From: Amyelois transitella
Lineage: Eukaryota > Arthropoda > Insecta > Lepidoptera > Pyralidae
Reading direction: 5' to 3'
Length of the DNA stretch: 64,000 bases
Assembly: GCF_032362555.1 (NCBI RefSeq)
Contig: NC_083519.1
Coordinates: 2,435,501 to 2,499,500, forward strand
The translations under genes and the position numbers were made by a program. The notes beneath the pieces are model-generated. The model searched no databases. It saw nothing but the letters and a program-made list of their open reading frames with translations, and was not told the origin of the DNA. Below are positions 23,901 to 33,294 of the stretch, one piece after another (position 1 is the stretch's first letter; each line of letters begins with the position of its first letter).

Positions 23901-26900
23901 AATAAAACAATTTCATGTAAATATTAATCACAAGAAGTGCATAAAAGCGCACACGCATATCATGAATTTATTAATAGTCGCATCCTCGCCGATCTGGAGA
24001 GGAGCCCGGAGTATGCCTTTGACCATGGATCATGGATAGGGTGAGACAGACAACACGAAGCTTTTGACCTCCGCAACCTTTGCATGGGGAACCTAAGCAG
24101 GTTTCTCACGATGTTTTATTATTCACAAATTTATTAACAGTACTTATTCAAAATTTAATATTTCTATCTCTCTCTCTCTCTTTCCGCTAAAAATGCTTTG
24201 AAGAAAGTTTGAAATAAATCAAAGCTTTCATCAAAGCATTTTTAGGAAATGTGATTTAAAGGGGTGTATTGCTGACATCAGACCGCTACCATTTTGGTAA
24301 AATTTATATTCATAATATTTTTACACTTCTGTAAACAAAAAACCTAACCTTCATGCATGAAGAGAGTTACGAATATGGCTGATATGAAAGTAGTTTACTG
24401 GGATCGTGGCAAATGGAACTCTAGTCTCTGCCTACCACACCGAGAATGAGGCATGTGTAATGTACGTTCAAAAACAAAAAAAAACTCACATCGTCATAGA
24501 GATCAAACGCTGCCAACCTGACGGCATTATAAATGGCGTCCTTTTTCAAAATGGCGGGCAGGTCGTCGGGCGTGATTGGCCGTTGCTGAAGCGATGCCAA
24601 AAGCCGGACCAATTCCGGCGCTAGTACGTTGCGGAATTGGAACAATTCAAGGAATAAGGCTTCAGTGCATGGCTGTAAAAAAAAAATTTTAATACCTATA
24701 TTTATTTATTTAAACTTTATTTTACAAACAATGTTGATACAATGGGCGGACTTAATACTGAATGCATTTTCTAACAGGTATATGTTATGTAGGTAAAACA
24801 CTTTATTGCACCATAAAAGTAAAACATAAAATAAAATCACAAGTGACACAGATGGTACAAAGGCGGTCTTATCGCTAATGCTATCTCTTCCAGTCAACCT
24901 TTGGGTGGAAGGAAACCAGACAGAACATTGGCATACAATACATATAAATTGATATAAATACATTAACTACACGGTAATTACATATATTGAAGAAAAGGTA
25001 GCCTCTTTTGACACATGTGCCACACTGTATTCTAAAACAAAAGTCTTTTTTTCTTACATACATACATACAATCACGTCTATATACCTTGCGGGGTAGACA
25101 GAGCCAACAGTCCCGAAAAGACTGAATGACCATGTTCAGCTGCTCGGCTTGATGATGGAATTGAGATCCAAATAGTGACAGGTTGCTAGCCCATCGCCTA
25201 AAAAAAGAATCGCAATTTTATAAGCCTATCCCTTAGTCGCTTTTTACGACATCCATGGGAAAGAGATGGAGTGGTCCTATTCTTTTTGTTTTGGTGCCGG
25301 GAACCATACGGCACTGCCGGGAACAACACGGCACACTTTTTTTTCTTTTCTAAAATTAATAGACTTACCCTGAGACTATATTTCCAAGACTCGCCAGCCT
25401 CGTCAATAGCGAAGCTCTCGGGCTCCGCGTCCCACAGCGCCAAGTCATCGGACGTCAGCAGGAAGTAATGCGTCACAAGATGGCGGCACATGTGGCACAC
25501 TGTGTTCTGATCTAACACCTCCATTTTTACTTGGTGGGCTTGTAGGGTCACTGTGAATTGAATAGGAATACATACATACATACATAAAATCACACCTCTT
25601 CCCCGAAGGGGTAGGCAGAGACTACATCTTTCCACTTGCCACAATCTCTGCATACTTCCTTCGCTTCATCCACATTCATAACTCTTTTCATGCAAGCTCG
25701 GCGGTCGGCGATCGTGGCAAGTGGAAAGATGTAGAATCCAGCTAATCTTAGCCTATCAAAACTTTTGTTCTGTCCACTCCGTAAGACATATTAGACGCGA
25801 CATACATATGTATGTATGATAGTATATATGATATATTTTTAACTTACATGGCTCAGAAATCTGATCGACTCCCTTGGGCAGCTTATATTCAACACATTGC
25901 AATATTCCTTTCACGATATTCAAGCATTGAATCGTAAACCTTTCGTAGATTAACGACATGCCCTGAAAAAATAATAAGAAAATTTATAGGTACTCTGTAT
26001 AGAACATATATTAGGTCGGAAGCAATTATAAGAAATTGATAATAATTATATAAAAAACAATAGGACCACTTTATCTCTTTCCCGTGGACGTCGTAAAAGG
26101 CGACTAAGGGATAGGCTTATAAATTTGGGATTTTTATTTTAGGTGATGGTGTAGCAACCTGTCACTATTTAAATCTGAAGCCATCCATATGATCACGTAT
26201 TTATCCCTTACGGAGTAGACAGAGCCAACAGTCTTGAAAAGACTGATAGGCCACGTCCAGCTGTTTGGCTTAATGATAGAATTGAGATTCAAATAGTGAC
26301 GGGTTGCTAGCCCATCGTCTAAAAAGGCATACTGAACTGAACGTGGTCTTTCAGTCTGTTAGCTCTGTCCACCCGGCATATGTATATAATAATGATAATG
26401 TTAAGTAAATCTTAATTTATGTTACAACTCATACTCATAGAAACCTTTACCTGTTCTGTAAAACAGTAAAAGAGCGCGAATTCTAAAGAAGGCCGGATTA
26501 GAGGCACGTATGAAAATGGATGGAAACACAACACTCCCAGGGCCACTTTGGTCAGATGTATTATGAACTTCTCGCATAGTTCTAACGGGTATATGCCTCG
26601 TCCTTTTAGTAATTTACCTGGAAATATATATAAGAAAAAAGGTTAATTTCCTTCACCTGTATTATTTACTAGCGACCCGCCCCGCCTTCGGACGGATAGA
26701 ATTTATACATATAATTCTGAATCAATCTATCTATAAAAAAAACTGCATCAAAATCCATTGTGTAGTTTCAAAGATACAGACATACATACGGATGCGGGAA
26801 GCGACTTTGCTTTATACTATGTAGTGATAAACAGTTGGTATAATAATTAGGCGAAACTTTAAAATCAGTTTCATTTCCAAAACCTAATTCCTAACTGAAG

Positions 26901-29668
26901 CATTTTCCATTGTTAGTTGAAATATTGCTAGTTTTTTTCTTAATGCTCAACATGATGATATTATAAGACGGCTATTTTACGAAGTCACTATATGAAATAA
27001 CATAAAGATAATATGTATGTGTCTAATATACCCGTCTCATACGTTTTTGTTTGTTTTTTTTTATTTATTTATTTTTGTTCTCAGTATATTATGTGCTTGT
27101 AATCAAAAATTAACATTAAATCTATCTATAACATGCACTGACGTCCCGCTCTGACTTCGCACTGATAGCATTTATTTATACATATAAACCTTCTTCTTGA
27201 ATTCCACTCTATCCATTAAAAAATATGGCATCAAAATCTGTAGTTTTAAAGGTTTAAACACACATACTCACATACAGACATAGAGACAGACAGACGCGGG
27301 AAGCGAATTTGCTTTATACTATATAAAGATACACACCCAGACCTAAAAATTAAAAAAAAAAACTCACGGCACTCCAAGCTGGTCTTGGCCCTATCGTACA
27401 CCACATTCAAAAACGCAACGGCGTCTTGGCTTTCATTGGCTTTCTTGAATCCAAATACGGTCAATTTCCTCAGTATACGAAGACACAGAAGCGCTTTCTC
27501 CAAATGTTCGGTTATGAGCCCAGTTGCGGCGCCCTCTTGGATGTGACGCAGGAACAACTCTGTGTTCTCGTGCCATAAGTTTAGTATGAATGCGTACACT
27601 GAGTGGGTTAATTCCTGGAAATGATTAAGGTTTTATTGTAAGTACTTATTAATTGTGGTATTTTTGATGTACAGTAAAAATTTGAACACGCTGGAATGGA
27701 ATAACAATTTATATAAAGAGAAAATTATATAATAATTTAATATTATAATGACAAACCTATAAAACACGAATAATAACATACTAATACTTACTTGCATCAA
27801 TCTTGCAATACTAACTACTACTACTAATACTAACTTCATAATTACTTGCATGAAGAGAGTTATGAATGAGGAAAGTGATTGTATTGTATTGAAAAAATTT
27901 AGCCTCTGCCTACACCTCTGGAAAATAGACATGATTTAATGTATCTATGTATAAGATGATTCTCACTTGGAATGTCCTCCTGTCTCCGATCAGCCTCTTT
28001 GAAGCCAACGCTTTCACGACGTGATGGAAGATCAGCAATGACCTGTGCTGGACTAGTGGTTGAGGCGCCTTCAAAGCGCACACCAAGTCAGGTACTAAAC
28101 TAGGCCAATTGGTGGGGCAATCAAACCTGAAATAGATAATAACATATTGTATTTTTACGGCCTCTGTGGCGCAGCGGTAGTGCGCTTGTCTGTGTCACCG
28201 GAGGTCGAATCCTGGTCAGGGCATGATAAGGAAAGAACTTTATCTGATCGGCCTAGGTCTTGGATGTTAATCTATGTAAGTATTTATTCTAAAATATAGT
28301 ATCGTTGAGTTAGTATCTTGTAACACAAGTTTGGAACTTACTTCGAGGCTAACTTAATCTGTGTTATTTATTTATTTAACACAGGTTTTTACACAAATCA
28401 ACTCCTTTCTGACCTCTGCAATCTTTGCAGGTAAAGCTAACCCATTGGATCCATGGTTGCACACCCAGTTGCCTGAATACGCAGGTTTCCTCACAGTATT
28501 TTCCCTCACTGTAAAAGCATCGGTTAGTATTCAAACTAATTTACATAACTTCGAAAATAGTCATTGGTACTTGGCCTAGGTGGGATTTGAACCTGTGCCT
28601 TGCTGTGCATCACGCATATATGAACAATATGAACACAACATGACAAACAACACAGCTTGCAGGAGGTGAGTTATGAGTGTGGATGAAGCGAAGGAAATAT
28701 GCAGAGATCGTGGCAAGTGGAAAGAGGTAGTCTCTGCCTACCCCTCCAGGAAAGAGGCGTGATTTTATGTATGTATGTATGAACACAACCTCTTGATTTT
28801 TTAATTAGTTCCAAATTATTATTACCAATACATTGATCATTTGATCTGACACCTTGGAAGCGGCAGTAAACTTAGTTTTTAAGTAATTTATTTGACGTCA
28901 ACCAATTTTGTTAAACCATACGACAATTATTAAGCGATATAATAGTATCCTATAATAATGAATAAAAATTTTGAATTTTGATTTCTTAAACAAAAAAAAA
29001 ATAAAACTAATAAATAAATAACATACCTAGCTATTTTAGAAATTAAAACTGCCTGTTGCGTAGCAATCTGAGCTACTGGTTCGCCTAGTATGTTAGTTGT
29101 TAGGAGTCCCTGTCTGAGTTTCATTTTCTCCTCTTCGGTGATTGCGTTCGGCGCGTTACGCCTCCAATAACGATCGACACCATTTTTGAAACACATCACG
29201 GCCAACCAGCGGACGTTCACGTCGATAGAGTGATTTGAAAGTACATCCTGAAATATGATATGAAATTAATTAACCTTTACAAAACGAAATATTACCTTTA
29301 CAAAACGAAATATTATCTGGGCCCACAGCACAAAAGGCAGATTATGAACCATTGTTTATAAGAGCTTGGTTTAGCTCCTAGACGTATATTTACTCTTTTA
29401 TATGGATTGCATAGAGGATTAAATAGCTAACAAGTATTATATTATAAAATCTTAAAAATGTTTATTCTTAAAGTCAGATAAAACACCATGTGGCCATTTT
29501 GAATTCAAGACATCAAGATAATAAATTGCTCACCAAAAGTACAGAATAAAAGCCGGGCTCTATTTCCCATTCCTGTAGTTTCTTCTCCGCTGGCTTCAAC
29601 ACTTCTGTATCCTGACTAGTGGCCCGGTTCAGGGTCTCCAGAACCATCGCATAGATGTTCGGATCCAT
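14961..29668 (-). CDS. IPO11: Importin-11 (karyopherin-beta family nuclear import receptor)
   Basis: This importin-beta superfamily receptor binds cargo and RanGTP and crosses the nuclear pore; known vertebrate cargoes include ubiquitin-conjugating enzymes and RPL12. Coding exons from 5': 29668-29534, 29247-29027, 28126-27967, 27614-27368, 26617-26451, 25962-25848, 25550-25369, 24672-24490, 23892-23793, 23286-23078, 21744-21547, 20618-20422, 19934-19665, 18401-18240, 17676-17612, 16974-16845, 16287-16107, 15065-14961. They sum to 3027 nt and stay in frame, giving 1008 aa (human about 975). The N-terminus has the importin-beta N domain, including NVRWLAV and DRYWRR, which match IPO11 closely; HEAT-type helices follow. 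The start MDPNIY precedes LNRATSQDT. An acceptor at 29696 in the 5'UTR implies an upstream noncoding exon. Exon 12 uses donor GTATTT after GGTTG, because an earlier GT breaks frame. Family assignment is firm; exons 12 and 14 are the least certain junctions. Confidence 0.95.
15371..15455 (-). pseudogene. Diverged duplicate of importin-11 exon 17
   Basis: Conceptual translation gives RQRLLAAAQPAKVIDI, against RRRRLAAAHPARVIDL in the used exon at 16287-16107. The copy lies between exon 17 and the last exon. Many differences fall at third codon positions. Its flanks offer no acceptor in the required phase and only a weak phase-0 donor, so I treat it as a relic, or possibly a rarely used alternative exon. 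Confidence 0.55.
15590..15775 (+). repeat. Family C repeat (LINE 3'-tail-like)
   Basis: It contains GTTCCGCCGCTTGTTCTACA, GCGCTTCGGAAGCGGTAGTA and CCTTGTATCCAATTTTG, and ends in an ATTCTATTCTA tail. The same arrangement recurs at 52351-52482 and, more diverged, at 42259-42390. Confidence 0.6.
15786..16043 (+). repeat. Family A repeat, full length
   Basis: It lies in the last importin-11 intron, antisense to the gene. It starts GTGCCGTGTGTTTCCCGGCA and ends with CCTGCAAGGGATATAGACGT and a TATGTATGTATG tail. Confidence 0.85.
17024..17230 (+). repeat. Lepidopteran interspersed repeat (unclassified)
   Basis: It begins CTAGCTGTCCCGACAAACGT and contains AAATTTCATGAGTATCGG and GAGCCGTTTCGGAGGAGTA, a pattern of a common arthropod repeat. 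Intronic in importin-11. Confidence 0.5.
17265..17505 (+). repeat. Family A repeat
   Basis: It starts ATGCCGTGTGGTCTTAAGAA with a shortened head and has CTACCCCGCAAGATATATGG near the end. Intronic and antisense to importin-11. Confidence 0.75.
17846..17945 (+). repeat. Family A repeat, 3' part
   Basis: It runs from CATTAAGCTAAACAGCTGAA to CCCGCAAGGGATATAGACGT, then an ATATATG tail. Confidence 0.75.
18544..18780 (+). repeat. Family H interspersed repeat
   Basis: ATTATAAAGCTGAAGAGTTT followed by a TTTG run, CGCTAATCTCAGAAACTACT and TTATCGAGGAAGGCTATAGG. A second copy is at 22345-22555. The usual 3' end (CACGCGGACGAAGTCGCGGG) appears separately at about 19390-19432. Confidence 0.55.
19157..19174 (+). 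repeat. Homopolymer tract of 18 C
   Basis: An uninterrupted C18 run, read as G18 in the importin-11 pre-mRNA. It lies in the intron between exons 13 and 14. Confidence 0.9.
19205..19330 (+). repeat. LINE-derived fragment (tentative)
   Basis: The words GATCCCACTACTGGGCAAAG and GCCTCTCATCTCACTATACG resemble the widespread insect repeat with CCCACTGCTGGGCAAAGGCC. Too short to classify. Confidence 0.4.
20140..20290. repeat. Head-to-head family A fragments forming a foldback
   Basis: A minus-oriented fragment ends at 20216 and a plus-oriented one begins at 20222. Their arms (20190-20216 and 20222-20248), carrying TTGCAATTTACGACAT, pair with few mismatches over a 5-nt loop. Confidence 0.65.
21128..21298 (+). 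repeat. Family A repeat, 5'-truncated
   Basis: It starts within CTTACAAACTTGGTATTC and proceeds through CTACCCCACAGGGGATATAG to a TATATATATATG tail. Importin-11 intron 11. Confidence 0.75.
21736..22255 (-). repeat. Minisatellite of seven 72-81 bp units built on the importin-11 exon 11 acceptor
   Basis: Unit starts (GATTCCACCT) are at 21736, 21809, 21890, 21962, 22037, 22109 and 22186. The first unit includes the real exon 11 acceptor at 21744. The third also carries about 50 bp of exon 11 coding sequence, which breaks off into a stop codon. The other five have CACAG/GTGGAATC, itself a plausible acceptor, on the minus strand. Units are nearly identical, indicating recent expansion. Confidence 0.85.
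22250..22352 (+). repeat. Family B repeat, 3' part
   Basis: It contains GCAGAGATCGTGGCAAGTGG and GGGAAAGAGGCGTGATTTTA with a TATGTATGTA tail. It directly abuts the minisatellite. Confidence 0.75.
22345..22555 (+). repeat. Family H interspersed repeat
   Basis: It begins ATTATAAAGCTGAAGAGTTT and ends CGCGAAGTCGCGGGCACAGC before TAGTAT. Confidence 0.55.
22831..22895 (+). repeat. Family A fragment
   Basis: It contains ACGTGGCCTTTCAATATTTTG and CTGCCTAACCCGCAAAACAT. Only the tail-proximal block remains. Confidence 0.55.
24001..24110 (+). repeat. Family D SINE fragment
   Basis: It contains GACCTCCGCAACCTTTGCAT and CAGGTTTCTCACGATGTTTT, which match parts of the copy at 28375. Confidence 0.5.
24352..24460 (+). 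repeat. Family B repeat
   Basis: It contains CATGCATGAAGAGAGTTACG, GGGATCGTGGCAAATGGAAC and AGTCTCTGCCTACC. It ends about 30 bp from importin-11 exon 8 on the intron side. Confidence 0.65.
25056..25335 (-). repeat. Family A repeat, full length
   Basis: It has a TACATACATACAATCACGTC tail, GCGGGGTAGACAGAGCC and ACCATACGGCAC ends, with a second GGGAACAACACGGCAC appended. Its end lies within 40 bp of importin-11 exon 7. Confidence 0.8.
25567..25710 (-). repeat. Family B repeat
   Basis: It reads from the ACATACATACATAAAATCAC tail through GAAGGGGTAGGCAGAGACTA to CTTTTCATGCAAGCTCGGCG. A short inverted fragment (GATCGTGGCAAGTGGAAAGA) follows. Confidence 0.75.
26056..26385. repeat. Three family A fragments in alternating orientation
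   Basis: Plus-oriented head part 26056-26168, minus-oriented tail part 26182-26330, then a short plus tail piece 26335-26385. The arrangement suggests an insertion beside or into an existing copy, or an inversion. Confidence 0.65.
26670..26830 (+). repeat. Family F interspersed repeat
   Basis: It starts near GCGACCCGCCCCGCCTTCGG, contains ACTGCATCAAAATCCATTGT, and ends GAAGCGACTTTGCTTTATAC before TATGTAG. It is a common lepidopteran type. Confidence 0.55.
27130..27330 (+). repeat. Family F interspersed repeat
   Basis: Same architecture as 26670-26830: CCGCTCTGACTTCGCAC near the start, GGCATCAAAATCTGTAGTTT in the middle, and GGGAAGCGAATTTGCTTTAT at the end. Its end lies about 35 bp from the donor of importin-11 exon 4. 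Confidence 0.55.
27844..27950 (+). repeat. Family B repeat, diverged
   Basis: It contains CTTGCATGAAGAGAGTTATG and AGCCTCTGCCTACACCTCTG with a TATGTATC-like end. Importin-11 intron 3. Confidence 0.6.
28158..28360 (+). repeat. tRNA-derived SINE
   Basis: The head has a tRNA-like A box (TGGCGCAGCGGTAGTG) and B box (GGTCGAATCC), followed by a body with GATCGGCCTAGGTCTTGGAT and TTAGTATCTTGTAACACAAG. It is not a functional tRNA, because the cloverleaf acceptor stem is not closed and the body continues. It matches a frequent lepidopteran SINE type. Confidence 0.75.
28375..28612 (+). repeat. Family D SINE, long copy
   Basis: It contains CTGACCTCTGCAATCTTTGC, TTGCACACCCAGTTGCCTGA, GTTTCCTCACAGTATTTTCC and TGGGATTTGAACCTGTGCC. 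This is the most complete local copy and inserts directly after the tRNA-derived SINE. Confidence 0.65.
28666..28781 (+). repeat. Family B repeat
   Basis: It contains GAGTTATGAGTGTGGATGAA, AGAGATCGTGGCAAGTGGAA and GAAAGAGGCGTGATTTTATG with a TATGTATGTATG tail. Confidence 0.8.
28845..28975 (+). repeat. Family C-like repeat
   Basis: GACACCTTGGAAGCGGCAGT is followed by TAATTTATTTGACGTCAACC and CCTATAATAATGAATAAAAA. Related copies are at 31310-31490 (plus) and 61060-61260 (minus). Confidence 0.6.
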
Positions 29669-29695
29669 GATGCCTGAATATATTATTCACCTGGT

Positions 29696-30099
29696 CTGCA
29701 ACACAAGAATTAATTTGGGATCATTATTTAAGTATCGCTATTAAACAACTCCACGCAAAAAAGAGAGTGAGACAGTAGACCAATTGCCAATACTGGGTCC
29801 TCGAGAAAGTAGATTATTAAACGAGATTGGATTCCTTCATGGAACAAGTCGGCTAATACAATAAATTGTGTACATTACACAACAAAGATATTACAAACAA
29901 ACATATCATGTATAATTTTCATTATGTTATTCCTGTATGTTTTCATATAAATTTACAAACTAAAACAAATAAAAAAACCATCTGACACACTTTACTGAAG
30001 AGTGATAAATAATAAATTTTTGTTAATTAAAGGTCACATTCAATTATATAGCTAAATGATGTACTACATAATAATACTTATGTACTTATACATCACTAC
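29696..30099. other. Importin-11 5' intron start region
   Basis: The acceptor (TTGTGTTGCAG read on minus) at 29696-29697 joins the 5'UTR to an upstream noncoding exon. No other feature was recognised. Confidence 0.45.
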
Positions 30100-30763
30100 A
30101 TAGTATAAAACAAAGTCGCCCATTTTGTCTGTAGTCCCTTCGTATGCATAAAACTTTAAAACTACGCAACGGATTTTGATGCGGTTTTCACTAATAGAAA
30201 GAGTATTTTCTCCGACAGGTTTTTATATATAATTAAAATACATTGAAACTATATTAGCTGAGTTATAGCGATTTATGTCCAAGAAGTCAGAAAAAAAATC
30301 TAATTGAAAATTGCATTTGTGCGTGCGCCGCTTATACCGTTGGATACAAGTAAGAACAATGTATAGCAAAAACATTGGTCTTTATTAGTTCTACAAAAAA
30401 GTCCGTGATAACATATATCCAGCTTTTTTATTTAAGTCACAAAAACTACTTTTCTGTATTAAAAAAACATTTAATTCGTTGGGTGATGTTTAACTGGTGA
30501 TATAACCAATAATACATATATCCTTATCAAAATAAGTAAGTTCATCATCACGAGCATTTAATTTAGATTATTTTTGCAGTTTACAGTGTGTTATTTAGAC
30601 ATATCCCTAACATCCCTAACATTTTAATATTTTAAACGCGGTTAAGGGAAAGAGAAGTTATTATGAATTGAAAATTAGTATCCAATATGTGTTGGTGCGT
30701 TGACTGTATTTGTCGAAGTAGCGGGATACACGCAAACGAAGTTGCGCGGGTCAGCTAGTATAC
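30100..30763. mobile_element. Family G element, about 660 bp
   Basis: It is bounded by CATCACTACATAGTATAAAA on the left and GTTGCGCGGGTCAGCTAGTA on the right, with AAACTACGCAACGGATTTTG near the left end. The element type is widespread in arthropods. It has no ORF and is probably a non-autonomous DNA element. Confidence 0.5.
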
Positions 30764-31309
30764 ATATACTTCAATAAATTTTACAATAAGCATGGGAAAA
30801 ATGCAGCTGGCCCAATTATGATTTCTTTTTCATCAGGCCATTCATTCATGATATGTTTATAAATGTATGTTTGTATGAAGTTTATAAAGGTCTTTCTGGA
30901 AAAGACGATGAAAATACAAACCAATGAGATCACTAATTACAAAATTCACAATAAAGTTATTATGTATTCAAACATAATGTAAAAGTAACTCTATACCTCT
31001 TTGAGGATTGTTGGAAGTGCAACTATTTCACCAAATTTATTTCACATGATCTGCTACATATATATATATTTTAAATACAAAATTGAGAGACAAGATAAGG
31101 AACAGTCTAATAAGGGAAAATTGTGATGTGAAAGAAGATATAGTGGCAAGAATAGAAAAGGGAATGCTTAAATGAATTGGTTGTTTGACATGTTGAGAGG
31201 ATGAATGAAAGCAGATTAGCTAAACAAATATATAAAGCAAGTGTGAACCGGATGGTTGGTATTTGATCAAAGTACGTTACCTAGGTACTTGGAATAAAAT
31301 CCAACCATC

Positions 31310-31490
31310 CCATTCACACTACCTTTGTAGCTGCAGTGCAGTTTGTTACTGCGTCTTCTGCACTGACACCTTAGTTTTAAGTAATTTATTTGATGTCAAT
31401 CAATGTTGTGAAACCAAAAGATTTGTCAATTTTAAGCAATATGATAGTATCCTATAATAATGAATAAAAATTTTTGATTTGAATTTGAAT
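31310..31490 (+). repeat. Family C-like repeat
   Basis: It contains GCAGTGCAGTTTGTTACTGC and AGTAATTTATTTGATGTCAA, ending in a TTTGAATTTGAATTTT tail. Confidence 0.6.
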
Positions 31491-31639
31491 TTTTATATTT
31501 GCTTAGTCAAGGTAGATTATTCCTACTGTACTTTAATTGTTACTAACACTATGGATTGCAGAATCTGAAATAAAGAATAAATATTATATTTAACTGGATA
31601 TTTAACCTGGAAATTAAAGGCAATCTCTATTTTTCTCCA

Positions 31640-31789
31640 GGGATGAGTAACCGAAACTGACGAACTTGCATGAAGAGAGTTATGAATGTGGACAAAGGGA
31701 AAGAAGTATGCAGGGATTGTGGCAAGTGGAAAATTGTGGCGTCTGCCTACCCCTCTGGGAAAATTATGTGATTTATGTATGTATGTGCA
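31640..31789 (+). repeat. Family B repeat, near complete
   Basis: It contains CTTGCATGAAGAGAGTTATG, AGAAGTATGCAGGGATTGTG and GTCTGCCTACCCCTCTGGGA with a TATGTATGTATG-type tail. Confidence 0.75.
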
Positions 31790-32607
31790 AAAAGAAAGTT
31801 TGTATTATCTGTTTTTTCTTTCCCTAACGACAGTCCTTAAAAAAAAAAGAATTGTGCTGGTGGGATTTTCAATAAATCAATAGAAGATACGCTAAAGCTA
31901 ATATTACGGAAATATGGACATAAAATAATACAAATTATCTCTCATTTAGAATCTAATGAAAGTTTATTAACTTCCTAGGAACAGTATAAACATGCGGTTC
32001 TTGTTATTTTCTGATGACATATACATTATGTAACACAATTTCACAGATAAAATTAAGTTAAGAATGCTAATTAAAATATCCCTACCAATCTTTCATGCAA
32101 ATTTAAAAGACAAAAAAATTCTAAATTGAAAAGTAAACACATGTTTTTAATAACACCTCCATGAAATTAAGTAGGTTATTTTGTATTAACTTATATGATA
32201 ATTATATATGTTATAAAAATTCCTTGGATATCTAGTCATTAGTACTATCGAGATATTTTTTTCAATCAATATATCTATTCAACTGCAGTGCTCATAGTTA
32301 AAATTATACTGTACTAAACAAAATCACATGCACTGGTTTGTATTGATAAATATTGTACTTCTTACAATCCAATAATATGTTTAGAATAAATGAGAGGACA
32401 AAATTACCACTACCTACAGAAAGACAATGTAAGGGGCACAAAATCCGAGTTTTCAGTAACATCGTCATTGATAATGTAAACACCGGCTGATCTTTGATAT
32501 AAAAAACAGCGACACTTTTAATTTTATACAACCGATGAAGATTATACCACGTTATTATAAAGATAACACTGGTATATAGTCAACTGTATAGTATAATAAA
32601 AACTTAC

Positions 32608-32690
32608 GTTTTATCTCCAAAATGCTAGGTGCGTAACCTAACCTATATTTACGTAGGACGGCGTAGGTATCCTACGACATATTATTCAGT
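32608..32690 (-). other. Candidate noncoding first exon of importin-11
   Basis: On the minus strand a consensus donor GTAAGT follows GGAGATAAAAC at 32608. The upstream sequence includes a palindromic patch around TAGGATACCTACGCCGTCCTACG-type repeats and GGTTAGGTTACGCACC. The importin-11 ATG exon starts with an acceptor in the 5'UTR, so an exon of this kind is required somewhere upstream. The assignment is by position and donor only. Confidence 0.35.
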
Positions 32691-33006
32691 TTCACAATTC
32701 ACGATATCCATCAAAATGGGAAGCACTGATGCGAAGTAAGAATTAAAAATCAATGTAAGCCTTCTATCTGCATCATTACGGGATAAAGATCTAAAAACAC
32801 CACGACATGACATGAAAATTGAATTGAAATTGAATGAACTTTGCTGGCTATCCTGCGGCTAAAAACCTACATAGCATTCAATGTCAAATCACTCTGCCTT
32901 AGCCTGTCAAATCAAACTGACATTGACTTTTTTTTAATTGACAGCCCACTTGAGTGTTGATTTCGTTATCTTTTTTACACAACCATTTTGCCGGCGCGGT
33001 AGAAAA

Positions 33007-33064
33007 TCGGCACGGGGCGTAAGGGAGAAAGTATCCCCATACTTTCTCTCTTACGCCGTGCCGA
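33007..33064. repeat. Strong hairpin of about 26 bp with a CCCC loop
   Basis: The left arm 33007-33034 (TCGGCACGGGGCGTAAGG...) and right arm 33039-33064 are complementary apart from two extra G and one change. It lies about 230 bp beyond the 3' end of the retrotransposon ORF at 33295-36180. It may be a MITE or part of that element. Confidence 0.65.
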
Positions 33065-33294
33065 TGGTCTACTCTCCCGTCCCGCCATCTTCCGAATTTT
33101 TGGGCAAAGCAGGTCCTGACGTGAGTTCAATATTTTCAACCATATATTATCTATGATATTTTATTTGTTTATAAATATTACATACAATTGTTTATAATTA
33201 AACAGAAAAGTATTAATAATAAATATACCTAATTAAATAATTTAAACTAATATTAATTATTTTATAATAATAATAAAAAAAAAACTATTCTAAA

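Noticed and set aside
28158..28228. A tRNA gene, from the A-box and B-box-like sequence
   Set aside because: The acceptor stem does not close and a SINE body continues downstream, so it is a tRNA-derived SINE head.
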